In this document: positions 1-7,474 of the stretch, one piece after another | Layout of the letters: the number at the start of each line of letters is the position of its first letter | Position numbering within the stretch: position 1 is the stretch's first letter | NCBI RefSeq assembly: GCF_026248825.1 | Contig: NZ_CP110973.1 | Span: 3,243,001 to 3,307,000 of the forward strand | DNA length: 64,000 bases | Source of the DNA: Larkinella insperata | GTDB taxonomy: Bacteria > Bacteroidota > Bacteroidia > Cytophagales > Spirosomataceae | Reading direction: 5' to 3' | Notes under the pieces: generated by a model | Databases searched by the model: none | What the model saw: the letters and a program-made list of their open reading frames with translations, nothing else | Told to the model about the DNA's origin: nothing | Made by a program: the position numbers and the translations under genes

Positions 1-51
1 ATGAGCCGCAACTTTGTTGTAAGTGATTGATCATCAGAAGGGTTTTATTAC

Positions 52-66
52 TGGCACGTCAATTGG
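52..66 (+). promoter_or_regulatory. sigma-54-like -24/-12 promoter of the fusion protein/ATPase/permease operon
   Basis: The bases TGGCACGTCAATTGG fit the sigma-54 consensus TGGCACG-N4-TTGC with one mismatch, G for C at the last position. The element lies about 90 bp before the ATG at 145. Comparable elements precede permeases P10, P13 and P14, where paired inverted-repeat activator sites lie about 63 bp further upstream. Here that position would fall about 10 bp outside the window, so the activator site cannot be seen. The match is direct; promoter activity is inference. Confidence 0.5.
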
Positions 67-144
67 CAATAGATTGGACAGTTGAGTAATACTGGAAATC
101 TTATTCAACTTTCAATCATCTACCAATCAACAATTTTAAAAGTA

Positions 145-1392
145 ATGGATCGCGTATTACCAAAACGATTTTGGACAAACCAGCGAATAGCGCTTGTCGC
201 CGGTGGAGTAGCTTTAGTGGGGCTGCTGGTTTACAATTTTATATGGGCCGATCATCGTTCGAAACTGAACGTCGAGAAAGATAAAATTACAATCTCAACC
301 GTTTCGACGGGTACGTTTGATGACTTCATTGTTGTAACCGGGGTGGTTCAGCCGCTGAAAACCATTCGACTTGACGCCATCGCCGGGGGCTATGTCACCG
401 AGAAATTGGTGGAAGGTGGTGCGATGGTGAAAGAGGGCGAGACCCTGCTGCGGTTGGAAAACCAGAATCTGCGATTGAACTTCCTGCAATCGGAAACGGA
501 AGCCAACCGACTGGTTAACGATCTGCAAAACACCCGGCAGCGGTTGCGCGTCGAACGGTATACACTGCAAAAATCGCTGTCTGACCTGGATTTTCAGCTT
601 GATAAAGCGAAAGATGCCTTTGAGCGGCAGGCCAAACTTTATAAAGATAAAGCCATCCCCGAACAGGAATACCTGACTGCCAAGCGGGATTACGACCGGC
701 TGGTGGAGCAACGGAAAATTGAGGTGGAATCACAGAAATACCAGCAGGAAAACGCCATCATTCAGATTAAACAATTGGAAGAAACGCTGGCGCGGACGCA
801 GAAAAACGTGGCCCTCTGGCAGCAAACGCTGAACAACCTGGTCGTCAAAGCGCCGGTTTCGGGCCAGTTGTCATCAATGGACGTGGAAGTGGGTTCCAAC
901 ATCAACCAGGGGCAAAACATCGGTCAGATTGATGACCTGAACGGTTTCAAAATGCGCGTCGGTATCGACGAACACTACAACAGCCGCATTTTTGCCGGGT
1001 TGAAAGGAACGTTTGAATACAACGGCGGCAACCACGAACTGCAGATCACGCGGGTCTATCCGGAAGTGCGCAACGGACGGTTTGAAGTCGACATGATTTT
1101 CACGAAAGGCGCCCCGTCGGGGATCAAACGCGGGCAGTCAACCCCGATTCAGCTGGAACTGGGTAAAGCTTCCAAAGCGACGCTGTTGCCAGTCGGCGGT
1201 TTCTTCTCCGACACGGGCGGTAACTGGGTATACGTGATTGATAAAGCGGGCAACCGGGCCGTGAAGCGGAACATCACGCTGGGCCGCAAAAACCCCGAAT
1301 ACTTCGAAGTGCTGACCGGCCTGGAACCGGGCGATCAGGTCATTACTTCATCGTACGAAAACTTTGGGGATAACGAAGTGCTCGAATTCTAA
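145..1392 (+). CDS. HlyD/MacA-family periplasmic membrane fusion protein (efflux RND/ABC adaptor)
   Basis: This 415-residue adaptor should link an inner-membrane ABC permease to the outer membrane or periplasm. Residues about 14-34 form a single N-terminal membrane anchor. A first lipoyl half-motif lies at about 78-105. A long charged alpha-helical hairpin runs from about 105 to 230, and the second lipoyl half-motif (VVKAPVSGQL and onward) spans about 233-263. A beta-barrel and membrane-proximal domain fill the C-terminus. An in-frame TTG at 82 would add 21 residues. I prefer the ATG at 145 because it puts the positively charged segment and TM at the very N-terminus, as is usual in the family. 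The ATPase gene follows after 93 bp, so the two are probably co-transcribed. It is the only fusion protein in the window and so a candidate shared adaptor for all the permeases. The substrate is unknown. Confidence 0.9.
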   Translation: MDRVLPKRFWTNQRIALVAGGVALVGLLVYNFIWADHRSKLNVEKDKITISTVSTGTFDDFIVVTGVVQPLKTIRLDAIAGGYVTEKLVEGGAMVKEGETLLRLENQNLRLNFLQSETEANRLVNDLQNTRQRLRVERYTLQKSLSDLDFQLDKAKDAFERQAKLYKDKAIPEQEYLTAKRDYDRLVEQRKIEVESQKYQQENAIIQIKQLEETLARTQKNVALWQQTLNNLVVKAPVSGQLSSMDVEVGSNINQGQNIGQIDDLNGFKMRVGIDEHYNSRIFAGLKGTFEYNGGNHELQITRVYPEVRNGRFEVDMIFTKGAPSGIKRGQSTPIQLELGKASKATLLPVGGFFSDTGGNWVYVIDKAGNRAVKRNITLGRKNPEYFEVLTGLEPGDQVITSSYENFGDNEVLEF

Positions 1393-1404
1393 ATCTCCGC
1401 TTGG

Positions 1405-1439
1405 CTCCGTGAAATAGCGTTAAAGGTTGTTTCGCGGAG
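1405..1439. repeat. intergenic hairpin between fusion protein and ATPase genes
   Basis: CTCCGTGAAA (1405-1414) pairs with TTTCGCGGAG (1430-1439). The stem is 10 bp in RNA if the single G-U pair is allowed, with a 15-base loop. There is no T-run after it, so it looks like a processing or stability hairpin rather than a terminator. Its right arm and flank (TTTCGCGGAGTTCAGC) resemble the arm of the large palindrome at 47476-47540. Confidence 0.5.
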
Positions 1440-1485
1440 TTCAGCAACGGTAAGCAGCGAATAAATCAGAAACTAGTCATAAAAC

Positions 1486-2163
1486 ATGATACGGACCGTA
1501 AACCTACAAAAAGTTTTCGCGACAGAGGAAGTCGAAACCACCGCCCTGCACGGCATTTCCATGGATGTAAAGGATGGCGAGTTCGTGGCCATGATGGGGC
1601 CATCCGGCTGCGGAAAATCCACGCTGCTGAACATCCTGGGCCTGCTCGACAACCCGTCGGAGGGCGAGTATTTCTTTTACGGCACGGAAGTGTCAAAAAT
1701 GTCGGAACGCCAGCGGGCGCAGCTGCGAAAAGGATCCATTGGCTTTGTATTCCAGAGCTTCAACCTGATCGACGAACTGACGGTTTACGAGAACGTCGAA
1801 CTGCCGTTGCTGTACCTGAAAACCCCCGCCGACGAGCGCAAAAAAGCCGTTGAGGAAGTGCTGGAGCGAATGAACATCATGCACCGGCGCAATCACTTTC
1901 CCCAGCAGCTTTCGGGTGGTCAGCAGCAACGGACGGCTATTGCCCGGGCGGTGGTTGCCAAACCCAAGATGATCCTGGCCGATGAACCGACCGGTAACCT
2001 CGACTCGACCAACGGCGAAGAGGTGATGAAACTGCTGAACCAACTGAACACCGAAGGCACTACGATCATCATGGTGACGCACTCACCATACGATGCGGGC
2101 TTTGCCCACCGGATCGTCAACCTGTTTGACGGCAAGATTGTGACGGAGAATTTCCACGTCTGA
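1486..2163 (+). CDS. ABC transporter ATP-binding protein, MacB/LolD type
   Basis: This 225-residue nucleotide-binding subunit should power FtsX-type permeases by ATP hydrolysis on the cytoplasmic face. All catalytic elements are present: Walker A GPSGCGKST at 38-46, Q-loop Q90, signature LSGGQ at 142-146, Walker B MILADEP at 162-168 with the catalytic Glu, and the switch His at 199. Length and the run SGGQQQRTAIARA are typical of the LolD/MacB/FtsE ATPases that couple to mechanotransmitting permeases. It sits between the fusion protein and permease P1. It is the only ABC ATPase in the 64 kb, while 16 permeases without their own ATPase domain are present. That points to one ATPase serving many permeases, although further ATPases may exist elsewhere in the genome. 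Confidence 0.95.
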   Translation: MIRTVNLQKVFATEEVETTALHGISMDVKDGEFVAMMGPSGCGKSTLLNILGLLDNPSEGEYFFYGTEVSKMSERQRAQLRKGSIGFVFQSFNLIDELTVYENVELPLLYLKTPADERKKAVEEVLERMNIMHRRNHFPQQLSGGQQQRTAIARAVVAKPKMILADEPTGNLDSTNGEEVMKLLNQLNTEGTTIIMVTHSPYDAGFAHRIVNLFDGKIVTENFHV

Positions 2164-2168
2164 CCTCC

Positions 2169-2250
2169 GATTCCGCGGATTAAAGGATTAGCGAAGCTAT
2201 CGACTGCAACCATTTACTTGTTCCTGCTTGATCCTTTAATTCGTGGAATC
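2169..2250. repeat. long imperfect inverted repeat downstream of the ATPase gene
   Basis: The 22-base arms 2169-2190 (containing CCGCGGATTAAAGGAT) and 2229-2250 (containing ATCCTTTAATTCGTGG) are complementary at about 19 of 22 positions around a 38-base loop. The repeat starts 6 bp after the ATPase stop. It could form an RNA hairpin that changes expression between the adaptor/ATPase genes and the permease array, or be a dispersed palindromic element. No T-tract follows. Confidence 0.6.
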
Positions 2251-2271
2251 TCAGTTCTGGCCATTACCACT

Positions 2272-2469
2272 ATGAAAAAGTTAATTCTGTTCTTATTACT
2301 GGTCTGTTTCGGGCGTTTGTCGGCTTCGGCGATGGGCCATCCGCGTAACCTGTTTTCGGCGCACCAGAAAGTTAAACAGTACGTGCCGAAGGGGAAAGAA
2401 GGGCATCGATCCGCTTGCCGCCTTTCAAAACGTACCTTCATTGAATACGTCCGGGCACTGGCTGGTTAG
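2272..2469 (+). CDS. possible small secreted peptide (65 aa)
   Basis: The short frame encodes an N-terminus that reads as a signal peptide: MKKLILFLLLVCFGRL, then SASA as a plausible cleavage site near residue 20. A mature part of about 45 basic residues with no recognised domain follows. It fills the otherwise empty 330-bp gap between the ATPase and permease P1 and ends 24 bp before P1, on the same strand. If real, it would be exported and co-expressed with the transporter, for example as a substrate or cofactor peptide. The alternative is a chance frame: it is short, the codon pattern cannot be judged reliably, and the frame remains open upstream to 2218. No function is assigned. Confidence 0.35.
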   Translation: MKKLILFLLLVCFGRLSASAMGHPRNLFSAHQKVKQYVPKGKEGHRSACRLSKRTFIEYVRALAG

Positions 2470-2493
2470 TCGTATTTTCTGATTTTTAGCTCC

Positions 2494-4911
2494 ATGCTTC
2501 TTAACTACATCAAAATTGCGCTGCGTAACCTGTGGAAACACAAAACGTTTGCGCTGGTCAACGTCATTGGCATGTCGGTAGCTTTTGCGAGCTGCCTTTT
2601 GTTGTTTCTGACGGCCTGGAACCAACTGTCGTTTGATGATTTTCAGGTTAACCGCGACCGGTTGTTCATGGTCTACGAGCAGTCGGGACCGATCAACAAG
2701 TCGGCGACAATGCCGGCCCCGCTGACGCCCGCGCTGCGGAAAGAGCTGCCGGAGATTCAGCACGTTACCCGCATTGTCAACGGGGGCGGACTGGTGCAGT
2801 ACCGGGGGCAGGAATTCGACAAAAGCGTTCAGTTTGTCGATCCCGATTTTTTCGCCATGTTTTCGTTTCCGTTGCAGAAAGGTAACCCAGCCACGGTCTT
2901 GAACAGCCTGAGCAATGTGGTGATCAGTGAAAAAACAGCCGAAGCCATTTTTGGAAAAGCCGATCCCGTCGGAAAAACGCTGCTGCTGCGCCAGGAAGAA
3001 GCCTGGAAACCGTTCGTGGTATCGGGCGTGGTGGCCGACGCCCCGGAAAACTCCAGCATCAAGTTTGACATTCTGGCCCGGTTTGAAGCCTATCCGGAAT
3101 ACCAGGCAAACAAAGATCGGTGGGACAATCAGTACCACAATGTTTATGTTCAGGTCGATCCGAACGTAACCGAAGCTGCGCTGGAGCAGCGACTGCGGCC
3201 GTTTGTTTTGAAATACTACGACAACGCTATCCGGAACCTGAAACGTGACGGGGGGCAGCCCGACGAAAACGGGGATTTGACCAGTTTGCGGCTGTTGCCG
3301 TTCCGGGATTTGCATTTCGATACGGAAGTAGGAGGGGGCAACAGTTCACCCGTTAAACGGTCGTACCCGATTCTGCTGCTGATAGTAGCCGGTTTTATCG
3401 TCCTGATTGCCTGCATCAATTTCATTAATCTGTCGACGGCCCGCTCCATGACGCGTTCCCGCGAGGTTGGAATGCGGAAAGTGCTGGGGGCGCTGAAACA
3501 GCAACTGGTATTCCAGTTCTGGGGGGAAGCCTTTATCCTGTGTCTGATTGCGCTGGTGCTGGGCGGACTGCTTGCCGCATCGCTGCTCGGTCAGTTTAAC
3601 GCAATTTTCCGCAGCAATACCTCTTTCGGCGGGATGGTAACGCCCGGCCTGCTGCTTTCGATGATGGCGATTTTTGTGTTCATCACCTTCGTGGCGGGGG
3701 GCTATCCGGCCCTGTTCGTCGCGCGGCTGAGCACAATTCAGATTCTGAAGGGCAAAGTGTCGCTGGGCAAAACCGGTGCGGTCCGAAATACCCTGCTCAT
3801 CGTCCAGTTTGCCATCGCTACCTTCCTGATCGGCTGCACCCTGATCGCGTGGCAGCAGGTAACGTTTTTGCGAAACATGCCCCTGGGTTACAACGAAGAT
3901 CAGGTGATCAGCATTCCGGTGGGGGACCGGATCAACGGGCGGCAGGCGCTGAATCTGTTTCGCGATAAACTCGTTCAACAACCGAAAGTCCTGAGCATTA
4001 CGGGCGCCTACAAGAACTTTGGCCGGGGGCTGGATGGTTCGACCTATACGTCCATCGTTGGCTTCGATCATAAAAACCGTACGGTTCGCTCGCACTGGCA
4101 ACCCGTCGATTATGATTACCTGAAAACGCTCGACATCCAGCTGATCGCCGGTCGGGACTTTTCCCGACAGTATGCAACGGACACGACGGCCAGCGTCATC
4201 ATCAACGAAACGATGGCGAAACAACTGGGCGAGAAAAATCCGGTTGGAACCCTGCTAAATGTCGAAGAAAATGCCCCTCCGATGCAGGTCATCGGGGTGG
4301 TCAAAGATTACCACCACGAATCGTTGAAAAAATCGATTCAACCGAATACCCTCCTGATCAGTCACGACTGGCCCATTGGTTACATCCTCGTCAAGATTGC
4401 CCCGGACAACGTTCCGGCAACGATGGCTATTCTGAAAAAAGCCTGGGAAGAGGTAGCGCCCAAGTCGGAGTTTCAGGGAAGTTTTCTGGATGAAAATACC
4501 AACCGGCAATACCAGTCGGAGGAGCGGATGTCGAAGATGTTTATCAGCGCGGCCGTTATTGCCATTCTACTTTCCTGCATGGGCTTGTTTGCGATTGCCG
4601 TGATGGTAATGGCGCAGCGGACCAAAGAAATCGGTGTCCGGAAAGTGCTGGGTGCCAGCGTAGGCAGCATTGTGGCGCTGCTCTCGAAAGACTTCCTGAA
4701 GCTGGTGCTGGTTGCCATTGTCATGGCTACGCCGGTAGCCTGGTGGATGATGGAGCAGTGGCTCGAAGAATACGCCTTTAAAATCACGATCGAATGGTGG
4801 GTGTTTGCGCTGGCGGGTTTGCTGGCGATCCTGATCGCGTTCGCAACGGTGAGCTTCCAAAGCATCAAAGCCGCCCTGACGAATCCGGTAAAGAGTCTGA
4901 AAACCGAATAA
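2494..4911 (+). CDS. permease P1: duplicated MacB/FtsX-type ABC permease
   Basis: First of sixteen paralogous inner-membrane permeases; 805 residues. The layout, shared by the family, is TM1 at about 19-43, a MacB-type periplasmic domain at about 45-280, three TMs at about 287-415, a further TM at about 430-450, a second periplasmic domain, and three C-terminal TMs at about 685-800. It is thus two FtsX units fused in one chain, the arrangement described for the acidobacterial duplicated orphan permeases. There is no ATPase domain, so it needs a separate ATPase, most simply the one 330 bp upstream. The cytoplasmic coupling motifs are REVGMRKVLGA near 323 and KEIGVRKVLGA near 711. It ends in NPVKSLKTE, the family's common C-terminus. 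The substrate is unknown. Confidence 0.9.
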   Translation: MLLNYIKIALRNLWKHKTFALVNVIGMSVAFASCLLLFLTAWNQLSFDDFQVNRDRLFMVYEQSGPINKSATMPAPLTPALRKELPEIQHVTRIVNGGGLVQYRGQEFDKSVQFVDPDFFAMFSFPLQKGNPATVLNSLSNVVISEKTAEAIFGKADPVGKTLLLRQEEAWKPFVVSGVVADAPENSSIKFDILARFEAYPEYQANKDRWDNQYHNVYVQVDPNVTEAALEQRLRPFVLKYYDNAIRNLKRDGGQPDENGDLTSLRLLPFRDLHFDTEVGGGNSSPVKRSYPILLLIVAGFIVLIACINFINLSTARSMTRSREVGMRKVLGALKQQLVFQFWGEAFILCLIALVLGGLLAASLLGQFNAIFRSNTSFGGMVTPGLLLSMMAIFVFITFVAGGYPALFVARLSTIQILKGKVSLGKTGAVRNTLLIVQFAIATFLIGCTLIAWQQVTFLRNMPLGYNEDQVISIPVGDRINGRQALNLFRDKLVQQPKVLSITGAYKNFGRGLDGSTYTSIVGFDHKNRTVRSHWQPVDYDYLKTLDIQLIAGRDFSRQYATDTTASVIINETMAKQLGEKNPVGTLLNVEENAPPMQVIGVVKDYHHESLKKSIQPNTLLISHDWPIGYILVKIAPDNVPATMAILKKAWEEVAPKSEFQGSFLDENTNRQYQSEERMSKMFISAAVIAILLSCMGLFAIAVMVMAQRTKEIGVRKVLGASVGSIVALLSKDFLKLVLVAIVMATPVAWWMMEQWLEEYAFKITIEWWVFALAGLLAILIAFATVSFQSIKAALTNPVKSLKTE

Positions 4912-5031
4912 ACTTCCGAAACTCATCAGGAATGAAGGGTCGCGGAAGATTCCCTGCGTTTACGTTTTAATCGGCAGATCCGACCGCGGCCGGGCGGTTC
5001 AAGAGAGCTAATCTTTTCAAAACAACAACAT

Positions 5032-7422
5032 ATGCTAACGAACTACTTGAAAATTGCCTGGAGAAACCTGCTCCGTAACTGGGGCTTCTCGGCGATTAAC
5101 GTGTTAGGACTGACGGTCGGCGTAACGGCCTGCCTGCTCATCAGTTTGTACGTGCGACACGAGTTGAGTTACGACCAGTTCCACGCGAAAGCCAATCGGA
5201 TTTACCGGCTCGTTACCGACATCAAAACGCCAACCGAAACCATCAACACCGAGTCGACGTCCTTTGCGATGGCAAATGCCGTCAAGACCGGACTCCCCGA
5301 AGTGGAGCAGGCCGTTCGGTTGCTGAACCGGGGAATGCTGGTGCAGCGGGGCGAACATAAATTCCAGGAAGACGGCCTGGTGTTTGCCGACTCGGCTTTC
5401 TTCCAGGTATTCTCCTTTCCGTTGCTCAAAGGCAATCCGCAGACGGCGCTGGTGGCGCCCTTCAGCATTGTTCTTACCGAAAAGGCGGCTTTGAAGTATT
5501 TTGGCAACGAAGACCCCATCGGAAAAGCCCTGATGCTCGACGGGCGAAACAGCGCCACCGTTACCGGGGTCGTCGCCGATGTGCCCGATAATTCCCAGAT
5601 CAAATTTGATCTTCTCGCTTCCATGTCGACAATGACGAAGGCCTTTGCGCCGGGCTTGGACGACCAGTGGGGCAACTTCGGCCCAATCACTTATCTGTTA
5701 CTGAGAGACCGCACCACTTCTGCGGCAGTGACAGCCCGAATGCCGGATCTGGTGCAACGCCAGGCCGGGTCGTTCATGGAGAAGAACAAGATGTACTATA
5801 GCTTGTTTCTGGAACCGCTGACCGATGTGTACCTGCGCTCCACCCGGCAAACGCAGGAAAGCGGCAGTATCACCAACATTTACGTTTTCTCGATTGTCGC
5901 CGGATTTATTCTCCTGATTGCCTGTATAAACTTTATGAATCTGGTCATCGCCCGGTCGTCGGAGCGGGCCAAGGAGGTGGGCGTCCGGAAAGTGGTCGGG
6001 GCCGTACGGAGCCAGTTGACGGGGCAGTTTCTGAGCGAATCGGTTCTGCTGAGCCTGATTGCTTTTGTTCTGGCCGGTATTCTGTGCGAATTGTTGCTAC
6101 CGGCTTTCAACATGCTTTCGGGCAAAATCATCAGCCACAGCCTGTTCACCGACGGGACCTACTGGCTCACGCTGCTGGGCTTGGCGGCTTTGGTGGGCGG
6201 TTTTGCCGGGATTTATCCGGCGCTGGTCTTATCCAGCTTCAAACCCATTGCCGTTCTCAAGGGCCGTTTTGTCAGCAGTTCGCAGGGTATTTTACTCCGC
6301 CGGACGCTGGTTGTCGTGCAGTTCATGATTTCGGTGGCGTTGACGATCGGAACGCTGGTGGCCTACCGCCAGTTGAATTTTATGCGCAACCAGCAATTGG
6401 GCTTCCAGAAAGACCAGACGCTGGTGGTGAGCCTGCCCGATCGGGATTTTATGACCAAAAACCAACGGTCGCTTCGCAACCAGCTGGCGGCCCTGCCCGG
6501 TGTGCAGGCCGTGGCCGTTTCGTCGCATCTGCCCGGTGGCGGGAGCCTGGGCGCGTACACCGAAATCGAAAACAAGACGGGGGAGATGCAGGCAGCCAAC
6601 ATGGGGCTGTATTCCGTCGATTTTGACTTTCTGCCGCAATACGGGGTGAAACTGGTGGCCGGGCGGATTTTCTCGCCGGAGTTTTCAACCGATTCGACGC
6701 AGGCGCTGGTCATTAACGAAGCCGCAGCCCGGGCGTTGGGGTACGCGTCCCCCGCGCAGATTGTTGGCAAACGGTTTGCGCAGTGGGGCCGGACCGGGCG
6801 GATCATTGGTGTGGTCAAGGATTTTCATACCAGTTCGCTGCGGGAGAAAATCGGGCCGCTCACCCTGCGGATCGAACCCGGCGACTTTTCGCTTTTTTCG
6901 CTGAAAGTCAAGGGCGCCGACGCAACGGCAACGATTCAGAAACTGGAGCGTTTTTGGAAAACCGCCGTGCCGCAGCGCCCCTTCGAATACTACTTTCTCG
7001 ATCAGGCTTTCGATAAGCAATACCGGGCCGAAGAACGGTTCGGGAGGCTGTTTCTCTACTTTTCAGGACTGGCTATTTTCATCGCCTGCCTGGGCCTGTT
7101 CGGCCTGACTTCCTACACGACGGCCCAGCGGACGAAGGAAATCGGCGTGCGCAAAGTGTTGGGCGCGTCGGTGCCTAACATTGTGCTGCTGCTTTCCAAA
7201 GACTTTTTGAAACTGGTGCTGATTGCCGTAATTCTGGCGGCCCCGGTGGCGTGGTGGGCGATGGACACCTGGTTGCAGGACTTTGCTTACCGGATCAACG
7301 TCGAGTGGTGGATTCTGGTGCTGGCGGGCGTACTGGCCGTGACCATTGCCTTCCTGACGGTTTCTTTCCAGTCAATAAAAGCCGCTCTGACCAACCCGGT
7401 AAAGAGTTTACGAACGGAATAA
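5032..7422 (+). CDS. permease P2: duplicated MacB/FtsX-type ABC permease
   Basis: At 796 residues it follows P1 after 120 bp. TM1 covers about 19-42 (GFSAINVLGLTVGVTACLLI). The N-half coupling motif is KEVGVRKVVGA near 314 and the C-half motif KEIGVRKVLGA near 702, followed by SVPNIVLLLSKDFLKLV and an NPVKSLRTE terminus. The first periplasmic domain carries the family pattern DSAFFQVFSFPLLKGNP and LTEKAALKYFGNEDPIGK. P3 starts only 52 bp downstream, which supports one transcript. Confidence 0.9.
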   Translation: MLTNYLKIAWRNLLRNWGFSAINVLGLTVGVTACLLISLYVRHELSYDQFHAKANRIYRLVTDIKTPTETINTESTSFAMANAVKTGLPEVEQAVRLLNRGMLVQRGEHKFQEDGLVFADSAFFQVFSFPLLKGNPQTALVAPFSIVLTEKAALKYFGNEDPIGKALMLDGRNSATVTGVVADVPDNSQIKFDLLASMSTMTKAFAPGLDDQWGNFGPITYLLLRDRTTSAAVTARMPDLVQRQAGSFMEKNKMYYSLFLEPLTDVYLRSTRQTQESGSITNIYVFSIVAGFILLIACINFMNLVIARSSERAKEVGVRKVVGAVRSQLTGQFLSESVLLSLIAFVLAGILCELLLPAFNMLSGKIISHSLFTDGTYWLTLLGLAALVGGFAGIYPALVLSSFKPIAVLKGRFVSSSQGILLRRTLVVVQFMISVALTIGTLVAYRQLNFMRNQQLGFQKDQTLVVSLPDRDFMTKNQRSLRNQLAALPGVQAVAVSSHLPGGGSLGAYTEIENKTGEMQAANMGLYSVDFDFLPQYGVKLVAGRIFSPEFSTDSTQALVINEAAARALGYASPAQIVGKRFAQWGRTGRIIGVVKDFHTSSLREKIGPLTLRIEPGDFSLFSLKVKGADATATIQKLERFWKTAVPQRPFEYYFLDQAFDKQYRAEERFGRLFLYFSGLAIFIACLGLFGLTSYTTAQRTKEIGVRKVLGASVPNIVLLLSKDFLKLVLIAVILAAPVAWWAMDTWLQDFAYRINVEWWILVLAGVLAVTIAFLTVSFQSIKAALTNPVKSLRTE

Positions 7423-7474
7423 TAACCCGCCCGGATCGTTCTGCGGAGCCGCCCGGGCATTGGCAACCCTAATC

